A DNA stretch of 64,000 nt from Pseudomarimonas salicorniae (GTDB taxonomy: Bacteria; Pseudomonadota; Gammaproteobacteria; Xanthomonadales; Xanthomonadaceae), in NCBI RefSeq assembly GCF_023156535.1, contig NZ_JALNMH010000001.1, positions 310,001-374,000 on the forward strand. Reading direction: 5' to 3'. This document shows positions 9,623-19,004 of the stretch, piece by piece. Under the pieces are notes generated by a model. It searched no databases and was not told where the DNA came from. It was given only the letters and a program-made list of their open reading frames with translations. A program made the position numbers and the translations under genes. Numbering within the stretch: the first letter of the stretch is position 1; each line of letters starts with the position of its first letter.

Positions 9623-10387
9623 GGCTCACTCCCGTCGTTGGCCGGCATGGAGCAGGCGACCGCCCGGCCACGGAAAGCGAGCAGAACCCCTGGCTCGCTG
9701 GCTGGGACAGATCGGATGCAGCGTGAAGGGAACGCTAGCGGCGGAAGGGTTAAGCGCAGGTGAGCGGCGGGCGCGACGGCGCCCGGAACGCCGGGTGAAA
9801 CGACATGTGGTGCGCCCGGCGCACATCCATCGGATTCGGCTCGGCCGCCCCGGACGGACTACCCGATTGCCCGTTCCGACGCGTCGTGGCGAACAAGGGC
9901 CGCACGCCGCACGTTCGCTGCCCGCGGACACGGAGAGGTGCCTGCGGCGCTGCCCTGCGCAGGTCAGGCCCAACACGGGCGCGGTTCGTTGGGAGGCTGC
10001 CGATGCCCGGTTCGTACGCGAAGGTCTTCCGCAGAACCCGCATGTAGACAAGGAGCCAGCTTGCTGGCGATCGTCCCTCCCGGGGCGCCTATCGCCAGCA
10101 AGCTGGCTCCTACACGTAACGGCGCTGCAAGGTCCGGTTTGCGCCGCAAAGCAGACCTTGCCGCAGTCAAACTGTGGGAGTGCCCTTGGGCGCGACCGCA
10201 GCGCTACGGATTCGCCACAGACCGCGGCCAGAGCCGATCTCCGCGGTCGCGCCCAAGGGCACTCCACATTCGGGCTTCGTTGGGGGGCGGCGAAGCCCCA
10301 TAGGGTGTGCCTTGGCGCACCGATACGGGCGTTCCAACGGTACGCCCGGTGCGGCCAGCCGCACCCTATGAATGTCCTCTTGGCGCC
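9623..10387. other. Gene-free interval holding a composite palindromic repeat
   Basis: About 765 bp between the Mo-subunit start and the 3' end of the hydrolase. The left 420 bp contains no gene I can support and must hold the promoter of the molybdenum hydroxylase operon. The right part is the composite repeat at 10044-10370. Confidence 0.7.
10044..10370 (-). repeat. Composite palindromic element (A-B-C order, inverted copy)
   Basis: Three palindromes in a row: type A (10044-10113), type B (10173-10268, arms GTGGGAGTGCCCTTGGGCGC and complement) and type C (10299-10370, arms CATAGGGTG...CACCCTATG with GGCCAGCCGCACC). Read on the minus strand the order and spacing equal those of the plus-strand copies at 16220-16543 and 25262-25584. 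The linkers are also conserved, for example GACTGCGGCAAGGTCTGC between B and A. The left arm of A carries a small change (GTAGACAAGGAGCC). No coding capacity. Confidence 0.88.
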
Positions 10388-12547
10388 CTATTCCGCCTCG
10401 GCGCTGGTCTCGCACGGCGCGCTGCCGGCGGGGCGGGTGAGGCGGACGAGGCTGGCCTCGCCGGCGCTCCAGCCGGGCTCGCTCGGGCTCCAGCGCAGCT
10501 GGGCGCTTTCGCAGCCGGAAAAGCGCAGCTCGATCTCGCCCCAGGTCGGGGTCTGCACCTCGCCGGCAACGAAGTCCTCGCCGAAGCGGGTGCCGCGCGG
10601 GCGCAGGGCCTGGAAGCGCCAGACGCCGGGCTCGGCCGCGGCGCTTGTCGGGCCGAGCAGCCAGGCGGCATGGCCCGCGGGGTCGTAGGTGTACCAGACC
10701 AGGGTGCCGCGGCCCTCGGCGTCGACCAGGAACTGCAGGCCTTCGCCGGCCGCCTCCGCTCCGCGGAACCAGCTGCCGCTGTAGCGGCTCTCCGGATGCG
10801 GTGGCCGCGGCTGCGGTGACAGGTCGTTGTGGTGCTGCGGTGGCCGGGCGTGGGTGGCGACCTGCTGCAGCACCCGCTCGCCGGTCTCGCCGCCGCGCCC
10901 GCGGTAGGCCAGACGTCCGCTGCCGAGGTTGCTTCCGGGGACGGTGCCATCAAAGGCGAGAGTGAATTCGCCCCAGGGCTGGTACTCGACGTCGTCGGGA
11001 TCGAACCCGCCGAACGCCGGGCCACGGGTTTCGAAGGCCTCGGCGATGTGGATGCCGTCCTGGGCGATACGCCCGATGCCGGCGATCCAGCGCTGCTCGC
11101 CGGGCTCGCCGCTGTCGGGATAGGTGTACCAGGTGACCGCCGCGTCGACGCCGTTTTCCAGTACCTCGACCACCCAGCCCTCGCCGTTGAAGGACGGGTC
11201 GAACCAGGCACCGGTGTGGTCCTGGTCGGTGAACAGCAGGTTCAGCCGGCGTGAACGGATGCGCGAGTCCAGCGGCGCGACCTGGTATTCCGGGGCGAAG
11301 CGGCAGCGGGCGGCGTCGGCGCCGGCCTCGCAGGCGGCATCGAGACCGGCCGCGCTGGGTGCCGGACCGCCGTCCATCCAGGCCTGCAGGGCGACCAGGG
11401 CGGCACCGAGCTCGGCCTGCTCGAAATCGCAATGTCCGGGCGAGGACTCGCGAACGAAGGCGGTGACCGGCGGCCGGTCACCCGCGCGGATCGGCAACGC
11501 AGCGATATGTTCAGGGAAAACCAGCTCGTCGCGGGTGGTGTGCAGCAACAGCACCCGTGCATCGCCCCAGCCGCCGCGCGGGTCGGAGACAGCGGACAGG
11601 CGCACGGCTGCGATCGGGTCGCGCTCGACGCGGCGCACCGTGGCGTCGACCTCGGCATCGCCGTAGATCACATTGCGGTTGTCGAAGGCGCTACGGCCGC
11701 CCAGCTTGGTCGGGTCCCGGACCAGATCGGACAGCGGGGCCAGGGCGTAGAGCAGCTGGGTCTTGAGGAAGTCATCGCTGCTCAGGCCGAGCAAGGATTT
11801 CAGGCGCGCCTTCCGCGCCCGCTGCGCACTGGTATCGAGAATTGCCGGCTGGATCAGGCCGGTGCACTGGCGGATCCGGTTGGCTGCCGAGGCCAGGTCA
11901 GCCAGGCTGTCCGGGTCGTCGATGTTGTCGATGTCCTCGGGAATATCGTCGGCGTCGAGGATCCATGGCAGCGCCGGGTCGCTGCTCGCCGGCAGCTTGT
12001 GCCCGCTGCAGACCGCGTCATAGACCAGGCGCACGTCGACGGCCTGGTCCCAGGTGCGGGCGCCGCCCAGCGGGGGGCAGGCGGCGAGCACGCCGTCGAC
12101 CGGGCGCCCCTCGGCGGCGAGCGCCTCGGCGGTCAGCACCGAGACCAGGCCGCCCAGCGAACCGCCGAAGAGGATGGTCTGGCCGGGCTCGCCGGCCCGG
12201 CTCCGGAACGTGTCGAGCAGGGCGCGCTGGGCCGGGACGATGTCGAACAGCGCCCAGCCGCGGCTGGCATAGCTGCCGGCGGCCAGCGCATAGCCCTGGG
12301 CACGCAGGGCTTCGCCCACCTCGGCGCTCGGCGAGGTCGAGGGCGCACGTCGGTTGGGATCGTTGAAGTTGAAACCATGGTTGTAGACGATCAGCCGCCC
12401 ACCGGGCTGCCAGCCCGCTGGCAGCTCGATCCGGTAGCGGCCAAGGCCGTCCGCCAGACTGCCCTCGAGCACCCTTTCCTGGGCCTGCGTCGCGCCTGCC
12501 AGACCCAGCAGGGCCACCCCGATCTGCCACTTCACCAGTCGTTTCAT
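10388..12547 (-). CDS. Secreted alpha/beta-hydrolase with C-terminal WYTY-type beta repeats
   Basis: 719 residues. A signal peptide ends near AGATQAQ. Residues of about 45-390 look like an alpha/beta hydrolase, with oxyanion-region VYNHGFNFND and the nucleophile elbow FGGSLGG placing Ser near 130. A C-terminal candidate histidine lies in ESSPGHCDFE. The last 280 residues hold two copies of a beta-rich module with GEGWVVEVLENGVDAAVTWYTY and GEGLQFLVDAEGRGTLVWYTY, followed by GEFTLAF or GEIELRF strands. A related module ends the large peptidase at 44751-48365. Likely an extracellular or cell-surface esterase or peptidase; substrate unknown. It is divergent from oleA. Confidence 0.8.
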   Translation of the reverse strand: MKRLVKWQIGVALLGLAGATQAQERVLEGSLADGLGRYRIELPAGWQPGGRLIVYNHGFNFNDPNRRAPSTSPSAEVGEALRAQGYALAAGSYASRGWALFDIVPAQRALLDTFRSRAGEPGQTILFGGSLGGLVSVLTAEALAAEGRPVDGVLAACPPLGGARTWDQAVDVRLVYDAVCSGHKLPASSDPALPWILDADDIPEDIDNIDDPDSLADLASAANRIRQCTGLIQPAILDTSAQRARKARLKSLLGLSSDDFLKTQLLYALAPLSDLVRDPTKLGGRSAFDNRNVIYGDAEVDATVRRVERDPIAAVRLSAVSDPRGGWGDARVLLLHTTRDELVFPEHIAALPIRAGDRPPVTAFVRESSPGHCDFEQAELGAALVALQAWMDGGPAPSAAGLDAACEAGADAARCRFAPEYQVAPLDSRIRSRRLNLLFTDQDHTGAWFDPSFNGEGWVVEVLENGVDAAVTWYTYPDSGEPGEQRWIAGIGRIAQDGIHIAEAFETRGPAFGGFDPDDVEYQPWGEFTLAFDGTVPGSNLGSGRLAYRGRGGETGERVLQQVATHARPPQHHNDLSPQPRPPHPESRYSGSWFRGAEAAGEGLQFLVDAEGRGTLVWYTYDPAGHAAWLLGPTSAAAEPGVWRFQALRPRGTRFGEDFVAGEVQTPTWGEIELRFSGCESAQLRWSPSEPGWSAGEASLVRLTRPAGSAPCETSAEAE

Positions 12548-12684
12548 CCCGAAATCCTAGGGCACCGAAGATGAACGGCACGCCTGCAGCCGGGCGCGGC
12601 CCCAGGCCGCCCTGTCCCGCTTTCGGTTGCGGGGTCTAGCGCTTCCGGGTACCGTCCCGCTGTTTTCCTCCCGGACCTGCCCCT

Positions 12685-13701
12685 ATGCTCTTCCAGCACG
12701 TAGCCATCGCCTCGGTCGCCCATGTCGATGCGCCGATCCGCCTGTCCTCGGCGGAGATCATGCAGCGCCTGCAGCCGACCCTCGACCGCCTGGGCATCCG
12801 CGACAATCTGCTGGAAGACGTCGCCGGCATCAGCGAACGGCGCATCTGGGACGGCAATGTGCAGCCCTCGGACGCCGCCACCATGGCCGCGCAGAAGGCC
12901 CTGGCCCAGTGCGGCGTGCAGCGCGAGAACATCGGCATCCTGATCAACACCTCGGTCTGCCGCGACTACCTCGAGCCGTCGACGGCCTCGATCATCCACG
13001 GCAACCTCGGCCTCGCCGACACCTGCCAGAACTTCGACGTCGGCAACGCCTGCCTCGCCTTCCTCAACGGCATGGACATCGCCGCGCGGATGATCGAGCG
13101 TGGCGATATCGACTACGCCCTCGTGGTCAACGGTGAGGTCAGCAACACCATCGCCGAGCGGACCATCGAGCGGCTGAGCTCGCCCGATGTCACCCCGGAC
13201 CAGTTCCGCAACGAGTTCGCCTCGCTGACCCTCGGCTCCGGCGCCGCCGCGATGGTGCTCGGCCGCGCCGAGCTGCTGCCCAATGGCCACCGCTTCCTTG
13301 GCAGCGTGACCCGCGCCGCCACCGAGTTCAGCCACCTGTGCCGCGGCAACATGGACCGCATGGTCACCGACACCCGCTCGCTTCTGGTCGAGGGTCTCAA
13401 GCTCGCCGCCAAGACCTTCCAGGCCGCGCGCGCCGCGATGGGCTGGGTGGCCTCGGAGATCGACGAGTTCGTCATCCACCAGATCAGCAAGGTGCACACC
13501 GCGGCGATCGTCGACCTGCTCGGCATCGACCCGAAGAAGGTGCTCACCGTGTTTCCCGAGCACGGCAACATCGGCCCGGCCTCGGTGCCGATCGCGCTGT
13601 CCAAGCTGGCCGAGAGCGGGCGCCTGCAGAAGGGCAAGCGGATCGCCCTGATGGGCATCGGCTCGGGGCTGAACTGCCAGATGGCCGAGGTCGTCTGGTA
13701 G
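12685..13701 (+). CDS. oleA: Thiolase-superfamily acyl-CoA condensing enzyme OleA
   Basis: 338 residues, closely resembling Xanthomonas OleA from memory of that family, which condenses two fatty acyl-CoAs head to head to a beta-keto acid in long-chain olefin synthesis. The catalytic cysteine lies in VGNACLAF (residue 123). The glutamate proposed as base is in DYLEPST (residue 97). The His and Asn of the thiolase triad are in FVIHQISK and EHGNIGPAS. A FabH-type enzyme would be about the same length, but the LINTSV.RDYLEPSTAS and CRGNMDRMVTDTR signatures are OleA-like. The partners oleB, oleC and oleD are not adjacent; an S9 peptidase follows. Confidence 0.82.
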   Translation: MLFQHVAIASVAHVDAPIRLSSAEIMQRLQPTLDRLGIRDNLLEDVAGISERRIWDGNVQPSDAATMAAQKALAQCGVQRENIGILINTSVCRDYLEPSTASIIHGNLGLADTCQNFDVGNACLAFLNGMDIAARMIERGDIDYALVVNGEVSNTIAERTIERLSSPDVTPDQFRNEFASLTLGSGAAAMVLGRAELLPNGHRFLGSVTRAATEFSHLCRGNMDRMVTDTRSLLVEGLKLAAKTFQAARAAMGWVASEIDEFVIHQISKVHTAAIVDLLGIDPKKVLTVFPEHGNIGPASVPIALSKLAESGRLQKGKRIALMGIGSGLNCQMAEVVW

Positions 13702-13800
13702 AGCCCCGCGCCGCAGCGGCCGCCTGGCGCGGCCGGACGCGGCGCCCGTCCACGGCATTGCTGCTACCCTCCGCGCTTCGTTTTTTTCGCGGAGCGTGCA

Positions 13801-16188
13801 GTGCGAGCACCTGTCCTTCTTGCCAGCCTGATCCTGATTGGCCTGCCCGTCGCGCAGGCCCGCGATGTCGCCGACGGGTTCGAATCGGCCACCTGGAAGG
13901 CCGAGCTGAACCAGATCATGGCGCAGCCGGACTGGATCGGCCCGCCCGTCGAGTCGCCGTTCTGGTCGCTGGTGGGCGCTGACACCCTGCACTTCGAGCT
14001 CAAGCGCAATGCCAGCCCGGTGCGTGACCTCTACCGCGTCACCCTCGATGGCGCCGCCGCGGCACCGGTGCCCGATGCCCAGCGCGCCGGCCTCGACGGC
14101 CCCGACCCGGTATTCAGCGCGGACGGTCAACGCGCGCTGTTTGTCCGCCACGACGACATCTTCCTGCGCGACCGCGCCAGCGGCACCCTGACCGCCCTGA
14201 CCCGCAGCGCCGAGGCCGAGGCCGACCCGCAGTTCGGCGCCGATGGGCACTCTGTACATTGGCGCGTCGGCACCCGCTGGTATCGCCACGACCTGCGCGA
14301 GGGGGTGTCCTGGGCGCTGGCCGAGTTCAAGGCCGAGAAGGACCCCGCCGCGCCCAGCGAGGACAGCCTGCAGGCCATGCAGCTTCGCCTGATCTCGACC
14401 CTGGCCCGCGAATCCGCCGAGCGCGAGGCGCTGCGCCAGCGCGAGGCCGAGCTGCGCGAGATCGACCCGACCCGCGCGCCGGCGCCGGTCTATCTCGGCA
14501 GCGAGGCGCGCCTGGTCGCCACTTCGCTGTCGCCGGACGGCCGCCACCTGCTCGCGGTGACCCAGCCCAAGGGCGAGCCGGGCCGCGGCGGCAAGATGCC
14601 CAAGTACGTCACCGAAAGCGGCTACGAGGAGGTCGAGGACGTACGCACCCGGGTCGGCCGCAATGCCCCGGCGGCGCAGACTCTGCACCTGGTCGACCTG
14701 GCCACCGGCGAGGTCAGCACCCTGCCCTTCGATCGCCTGCCGGGCATCGCCGAGGATCCGCTCGCCGCGCTGCGCGAGGCCGCCGACAAGCCCAGGCTGG
14801 AAGGCCAGCGGCCGCTCGAGGTCGAGGCCATCCAGTGGCGCCGCGACGGCTCGCGGGCGGCGGTGATGCTGCGCGCCATCGACAACAAGGACCGCTGGAT
14901 CGCCACCCTTTCGCCCAGCGCGGCCAGCCTTGCCCCGCGCCACCGGCTGACCGACCCGGCATGGATCAACTGGGCCTTCAACGAATTCGGCTGGCTGCCC
15001 GACGGGCAGCTCTGGTACCTCTCCGAGGAGAGCGGCTACTCGCACCTCTACCTGATGGACGACAGGGATGGCGCGCGGGCCCGCGCACTGACCTCGGGCA
15101 GCTGGGAAGCCTCGGAGGTGGAATGGACCCGCGACGGCGCCACCGCCTACTTCCGCTGCAATCGTGCCTGGCCGGGCGACTACGAAGTCTGCGCGGTGCC
15201 GGCCTCCGGTGGAACGGTGCGTGAAGTGACGGCCCAGGACGCCGTCGAAGGATTCGTCCTCTCGCCGGACGAGCAGCGATTGGCCCTGCTGGTCTCGGCC
15301 CACCACCTGCCGCCGCAGCTGGCGAACATCGGCGTCGACGGCAGCGACTATCGGCAGCTCACCGATACCCGCACGGCCGAGTACCGGGCGCGCGAGCGGA
15401 CCTTCATGGCGCCGCAGTTCGTGCAGGTGCCGAGCAGCCACGGCGCGGCGCCGATCTGGGGCAAGCTCTATCGTCCGGAGACGCTCGAGCCCGGCAAGCA
15501 GTATCCGATTGCCCTCTTCGTCCACGGCGCCGGCTACCTGCAGAACGTCCACAGCGGCTGGCCGGTGTATTTCCGCGAGCAGATGTTCAACGAACTGCTG
15601 GTCAAGCACGGCTACATCGTGCTCGACCTCGACTACCGCGCATCGCGCGGCTACGGCCGCGATTGGCGCACGGCGATCTACCGGCAGATGGGCCACCCGG
15701 AGCTTGAGGACTACCTCGACGGCATCGACTGGCTGGTCGCGCAACACCAGGGCGACCGCGAGCGGGTCGGCATCTACGGCGGCAGCTACGGCGGATTCAT
15801 GGCCTTCATGGCCCTGTTCCGCGCACCGGGCGCCTTCCACGCCGGCGCCGCGCTGCGCCCGGTGACCGACTGGGCGCACTACAACCATGGCTACACCAGC
15901 AATATCCTCAACACGCCCGAGCTGGACCCCGAGGCCTACAAGCGCTCCTCGCCGATCGAGTACGCCGAGAACCTGCGCGGCCAGCTGCTGATCGCCCACG
16001 GCATGATCGACGACAACGTCTTCTACCAGGACTCGGTGCGCCTGGCCCAGCGCCTGATCGAGCTGCGCAAGGACGGCTGGGAGCTGGCCAGCTACCCGCT
16101 GGAGCGCCACGGCTACGTGCATCCGGAAAGCTGGTACGACCAGTACCGGCGCATCTTCGAGCTGTTCAACCGCACGCTGAAACCCTGA
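13801..16188 (+). CDS. Secreted S9 prolyl oligopeptidase-family peptidase (DPP-like)
   Basis: 795 residues with a GTG start and a signal peptide ending PVAQARD. The N-terminal two thirds is a beta-propeller-like region rich in SPDG and DPxF turns. The C-terminal 250 residues are the alpha/beta hydrolase catalytic domain. Ser lies in YGGSYGGFMA (about residue 662), Asp in HGMIDDNVFYQD (about 738) and His in ERHGYVHPESW (about 770), in the order expected for clan SC. The substrate path GAGYLQNVHSGW also fits dipeptidyl peptidase IV-like enzymes. It probably removes dipeptides or short peptides in the periplasm. It stands alone between oleA and a repeat cluster. Confidence 0.92.
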   Translation: MRAPVLLASLILIGLPVAQARDVADGFESATWKAELNQIMAQPDWIGPPVESPFWSLVGADTLHFELKRNASPVRDLYRVTLDGAAAAPVPDAQRAGLDGPDPVFSADGQRALFVRHDDIFLRDRASGTLTALTRSAEAEADPQFGADGHSVHWRVGTRWYRHDLREGVSWALAEFKAEKDPAAPSEDSLQAMQLRLISTLARESAEREALRQREAELREIDPTRAPAPVYLGSEARLVATSLSPDGRHLLAVTQPKGEPGRGGKMPKYVTESGYEEVEDVRTRVGRNAPAAQTLHLVDLATGEVSTLPFDRLPGIAEDPLAALREAADKPRLEGQRPLEVEAIQWRRDGSRAAVMLRAIDNKDRWIATLSPSAASLAPRHRLTDPAWINWAFNEFGWLPDGQLWYLSEESGYSHLYLMDDRDGARARALTSGSWEASEVEWTRDGATAYFRCNRAWPGDYEVCAVPASGGTVREVTAQDAVEGFVLSPDEQRLALLVSAHHLPPQLANIGVDGSDYRQLTDTRTAEYRARERTFMAPQFVQVPSSHGAAPIWGKLYRPETLEPGKQYPIALFVHGAGYLQNVHSGWPVYFREQMFNELLVKHGYIVLDLDYRASRGYGRDWRTAIYRQMGHPELEDYLDGIDWLVAQHQGDRERVGIYGGSYGGFMAFMALFRAPGAFHAGAALRPVTDWAHYNHGYTSNILNTPELDPEAYKRSSPIEYAENLRGQLLIAHGMIDDNVFYQDSVRLAQRLIELRKDGWELASYPLERHGYVHPESWYDQYRRIFELFNRTLKP

Positions 16189-16219
16189 CCGCCGCCGGGG
16201 CATCTACCGACGCCCCGGT

Positions 16220-16543
16220 CATAGGGTGCGGCTGGCCGCACCGGGCGTACCGACCGAACGCTCGTATCGGTGCGCCCAAGGCGCACCGTATGAGCCTTCG
16301 CTGACGCCCAACGAAGCCCGACTGTGGGAGTGCCCTTGGGCGCGACCGCGGAGATCCGCTCTGGCCGCGGTCTGTGGTGAATCCGTAGCGCCGCGGTCGC
16401 GCCCAGCGGCGCTCCCACAATCTGACTGCGGCGAGGTCTGCCTTGCGGCGAAAATTGGATCGGGCAACGCCGTTGCGTGTAGGAGCCAGCTTGCTGGCGA
16501 TAGGCGCCCCGGACGGGACGATCGCCAGCAAGCTGGCTCCTAC
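16220..16543 (+). repeat. Composite palindromic element (C-B-A order)
   Basis: Palindromes C (16220-16292), B (16323-16420) and A (16479-16543). Start-to-start distances are 103 bp (C to B) and 156 bp (B to A), against 102 and 156 bp in the copy at 25262-25584. The linker between C and B contains GACGCCCAACGAAGCCCGA in both. The right arm of B is slightly diverged (CAGCGGCGCTCCCACA). Fixed order and spacing indicate that the three palindromes move or are copied as one unit. Confidence 0.9.
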
Positions 16544-16595
16544 ATTCGGGTTCTGGGGAAGGTCTTCTTTGCGCCCATTTTTCGCCCTGTCTGAG

Positions 16596-16645
16596 CGGTA
16601 CGGGCGTTCGGACGGTGCGCCCGGTGCGGCCAGCCGCACCCTATG
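16596..16645 (-). repeat. Partial C-type palindrome
   Basis: The right half of a type C repeat (GCCCGGTGCGGCCAGCCGCA followed by CCCTATG) in reverse orientation, 52 bp beyond the composite element. It lacks the left half seen at 10299-10370. The 16220-16645 stretch is therefore bounded by C ends in opposite orientation. Confidence 0.75.
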
Positions 16646-16805
16646 AGGTTCGGTGCGCGTCGCTCGCTGGCGCCCTGCCTCGACCCGGCACCCGCGACCA
16701 TCCGGCGGCGCGAGGGCGCCGCTGGTGCCGGATGGGAGGCACGGGTTCAGGCGGTACGCGCGGCGTTACCGTAGTCTTGCCCCGCTTTCCGATTCCGATA
16801 GGCCC

Positions 16806-17207
16806 ATGCGCAGGAAACCGCACCCGATCCGCAATCTGTTCCTGGTGGTGGCCGCTGCCCTGGCCCTGGTCGCCACCGTGGGCGCCTGGCGCACCTTCAC
16901 CGTCGACGGCGACGAGGCCGTGGCGCAGATGGACGCCCCCGAGCGCGACTATCTCAAACGTCTGGGCCGGCTCGACCGCGGCATGAGCCGCGAAGAGGTC
17001 GAGGCGGTACTCGGCCCGGCCAGCTCATGGACCGGCCTGGGCGCCGACGAGGAGGGGGCCTGGCTGGAAGTGCCGGGCGCGCCGCTGGCGCGGATCACCG
17101 TCTACATCGACCATGGCGCTGCCAGCCGGGTGCGCTGGATGAAGATGGGCCACTTCACCTATCGCTTCGACCTGCCGCCACGCAGCGAGCTGATCTCGGA
17201 GGACTGA
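16806..17207 (+). CDS. Small membrane-anchored protein with BamE/OmlA-like motif
   Basis: 133 residues, not assigned to a named family. One N-terminal membrane helix or uncleaved signal (about residues 10-28) is followed by a periplasmic region containing LGRLDRGMSREEVEAVLGPA. This pattern is reminiscent of the 'GMSrdeVlaaLG' start of SmpA/OmlA and BamE-like domains. No lipobox is present. The ATG at 16806 is preferred over earlier in-frame starts because it places the basic N-terminus (MRRKPHPIR) directly before the hydrophobic stretch. It is alone, after a repeat cluster. Function is not known. Confidence 0.65.
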   Translation: MRRKPHPIRNLFLVVAAALALVATVGAWRTFTVDGDEAVAQMDAPERDYLKRLGRLDRGMSREEVEAVLGPASSWTGLGADEEGAWLEVPGAPLARITVYIDHGAASRVRWMKMGHFTYRFDLPPRSELISED

Positions 17208-17320
17208 GGCTCCGGACCGGCCTGTCCGTTTTTCGTCGCAGCCGGTCCGGGACGGGTATCGGATGCCGGCTACTCGCGCTATAGGATGTGAACCCCCAGC
17301 CAACCCAAGGGGTCACCCTC

Positions 17321-17905
17321 ATGTCGTCCGAAAATCGTCCGCAACGCGCCCTGCTCGTGATCGATGCGCAGGCCTCCTTCGCCGCCCGCCCGGTCTGGCA
17401 CGAGGTCGACCACGCCGTCTACCTGGCGGCGCAGAACCGGCTGATCCGCGGCTTCCTCGATGCCGGACAGCCCGTCGTCCGCTGCTTCCACGTCGAAGAG
17501 GAAGGCCTGTTCTCCCGCGCCAGCGGCCTGATCCGGCCGCTTGACGGGCTGGTCGACTACGCGCCGGCCCTGGCCTTCGACAAGCACGCCCACTCGGCAC
17601 TGGCCGGCACGCCGCTGCAGGGCTGGCTGACCCGCCACGGGATCAACGCGCTGACCATCAGCGGCATCCGCTCCGAGCAGTGCTGCGAGACCACCACCCG
17701 CGACGCCAGCGACCGCGGTTTCCAGGTCGACTACGTGACCGAGGCAACGCTGACCTTCCCGTTTGCCCACCGCGGCGGCCGGGTCTACTCGGTCGAGGAG
17801 ATCCGCGAGCGCTGCGAGCTGGTCCTCGAGGAACGCTTCGCCCGGATCGTCGATGTCGACGAGGCGCTGGCCGCCCTGCCCGGGGCGCTGGCCTCGGCGG
17901 CCTAG
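17321..17905 (+). CDS. Isochorismatase-like cysteine hydrolase
   Basis: 194 residues of the isochorismatase/nicotinamidase fold. The expected catalytic triad is visible: Asp in LLVIDAQASF (residue 15), Lys in AFDKHAHSAL and Cys in ISGIRSEQCCETTTRDA with the neighbouring cis-peptide region. The ATG at 17321 gives the usual start just before the first strand. The gene is 12 nt upstream of a GlxA-type AraC regulator, and such pairs are common. The regulator probably controls the hydrolase, whose substrate may be an amide or hydroxamate. Substrate cannot be read from sequence. Confidence 0.88.
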   Translation: MSSENRPQRALLVIDAQASFAARPVWHEVDHAVYLAAQNRLIRGFLDAGQPVVRCFHVEEEGLFSRASGLIRPLDGLVDYAPALAFDKHAHSALAGTPLQGWLTRHGINALTISGIRSEQCCETTTRDASDRGFQVDYVTEATLTFPFAHRGGRVYSVEEIRERCELVLEERFARIVDVDEALAALPGALASAA

Positions 17906-17917
17906 CGGCCCGCAGCG

Positions 17918-18904
17918 ATGTCGACGCCGGTCCTGCTCGCCCTGCTTCCGGGCACCCTGCTGCTGGACCTCGCCGGCATCGCCGAGCCGCTGCGCATCGC
18001 CAACGACCTCTGCATCGAGGCCGGCCAGCCCGCGCCCTTCGCCCTGGGCATGCTCGGCGCAGCCTCCGAGGTGCGCAGCTCCCTGCCGCTGCGCCTGGTG
18101 GACTGCGAGCCCTATCCGTCCGGCCTGCCGGGCAGCGCGGACAGTCCGGCCTGGGTGATCCTGGTCGGTACGGCCAGCCGCCTGCCGATCGCAAGAGGCG
18201 AACGCGAAGCCGCCGAGCGAGCCCTGATCGGATGGCTGCGCCGGGTGGTTGCCCCGGCGATCGAAACCGGCAGGGCGCGGCTGTGGACGGTCTGCGCGGG
18301 CGCCCTGATGGCCGGCCGCGCCGGCCTTTTCGACGGCCGCCGCTGCACCACCCATCACGACCACGTCGAGGCCCTGCGCCAGGGCTGCCCACAGGCCCAG
18401 GTGCTGGACGACCGCCTGTTCGTCATCGACGGCCCGGTGGCCAGCAGCGCCGGGATCACCGCCGGCATCGACCTCGCCCTCGAAGCCATCCGCCAGCGCG
18501 CGGGGGTCGAACTGGCCAATCGCGTCGCCCGTGAGCTGGTCGTCTATCGGCGCCGCGCCGGCGGAGATCCGCAACTTTCTCCGCTGCTGGACCACCGCAA
18601 CCACCTGCACGCCGCGGTGCACCGCGCTCAGGAGGCGGTGCTCGCCGACCCCGCCGCAGACTGGTCGATCGAGCGGCTGGCCAGCGCGGCGCATGTGTCC
18701 GCCCGCCACCTTCGCCGGCTTTTCCACGCCCACGCCGGTATCGCTCCCCTTCACTACGTCCAGCGCATGCGCCTGGCCCTGCTCCGGCAGTGGCGCGAGG
18801 ACGCCGGCGCCAGCGCCGAAGTGGCCGCGCAGCGTGCCGGCTTCTCATCGGCCCGGCAGGCCCGCGACGCCGCGCGCCAGCTCGCCGGTCTTGGTCTCGG
18901 CTAG
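17918..18904 (+). CDS. GlxA-family transcriptional regulator (DJ-1/PfpI + AraC HTH)
   Basis: 328 residues. The N-terminal half is a DJ-1/PfpI-like sensor domain, with LLPGTLLLDLAGIAEPLRIA at the start and TVCAGALMAGRAGLFDGRRC containing the nucleophile-elbow cysteine position. The C-terminal 100 residues are an AraC/XylS double helix-turn-helix (WSIERLASAAHVSARHLRRL and EVAAQRAGFSSARQARDA). It is translated just after the isochorismatase-like hydrolase, in what looks like a two-gene operon, and probably regulates it. The inducing ligand is unknown. Confidence 0.9.
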   Translation: MSTPVLLALLPGTLLLDLAGIAEPLRIANDLCIEAGQPAPFALGMLGAASEVRSSLPLRLVDCEPYPSGLPGSADSPAWVILVGTASRLPIARGEREAAERALIGWLRRVVAPAIETGRARLWTVCAGALMAGRAGLFDGRRCTTHHDHVEALRQGCPQAQVLDDRLFVIDGPVASSAGITAGIDLALEAIRQRAGVELANRVARELVVYRRRAGGDPQLSPLLDHRNHLHAAVHRAQEAVLADPAADWSIERLASAAHVSARHLRRLFHAHAGIAPLHYVQRMRLALLRQWREDAGASAEVAAQRAGFSSARQARDAARQLAGLGLG

Positions 18905-19004
18905 GAAGGCGCTCCGCGAGCGCGGCACAGGCGTATGCTTGCGGGCAGGCTTCCGGGTCTGGCCTGGCCGGAGCAGGTCGGAGTCCAGCGCACTGGGGGG
19001 GGGC

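Larger units (their letters stand above)
16189..16805. other. Gene-free interval filled by palindromic repeats
   Basis: About 617 bp between the S9 peptidase and a small membrane protein. It holds the composite C-B-A element (16220-16543) and an extra half of the C palindrome (16596-16645). The last 150 bp must carry the promoter of the next gene. No further gene is supported. Confidence 0.75.

Noticed and set aside
12544-16203. A minus-strand frame open for about 1200 codons across oleA and the S9 peptidase
   Set aside because: It is antisense to two well-supported genes, its translation is a low-complexity Val/Ala/Gly/Arg/Gln mix without motifs, and such open antisense frames are expected in DNA of this GC content.
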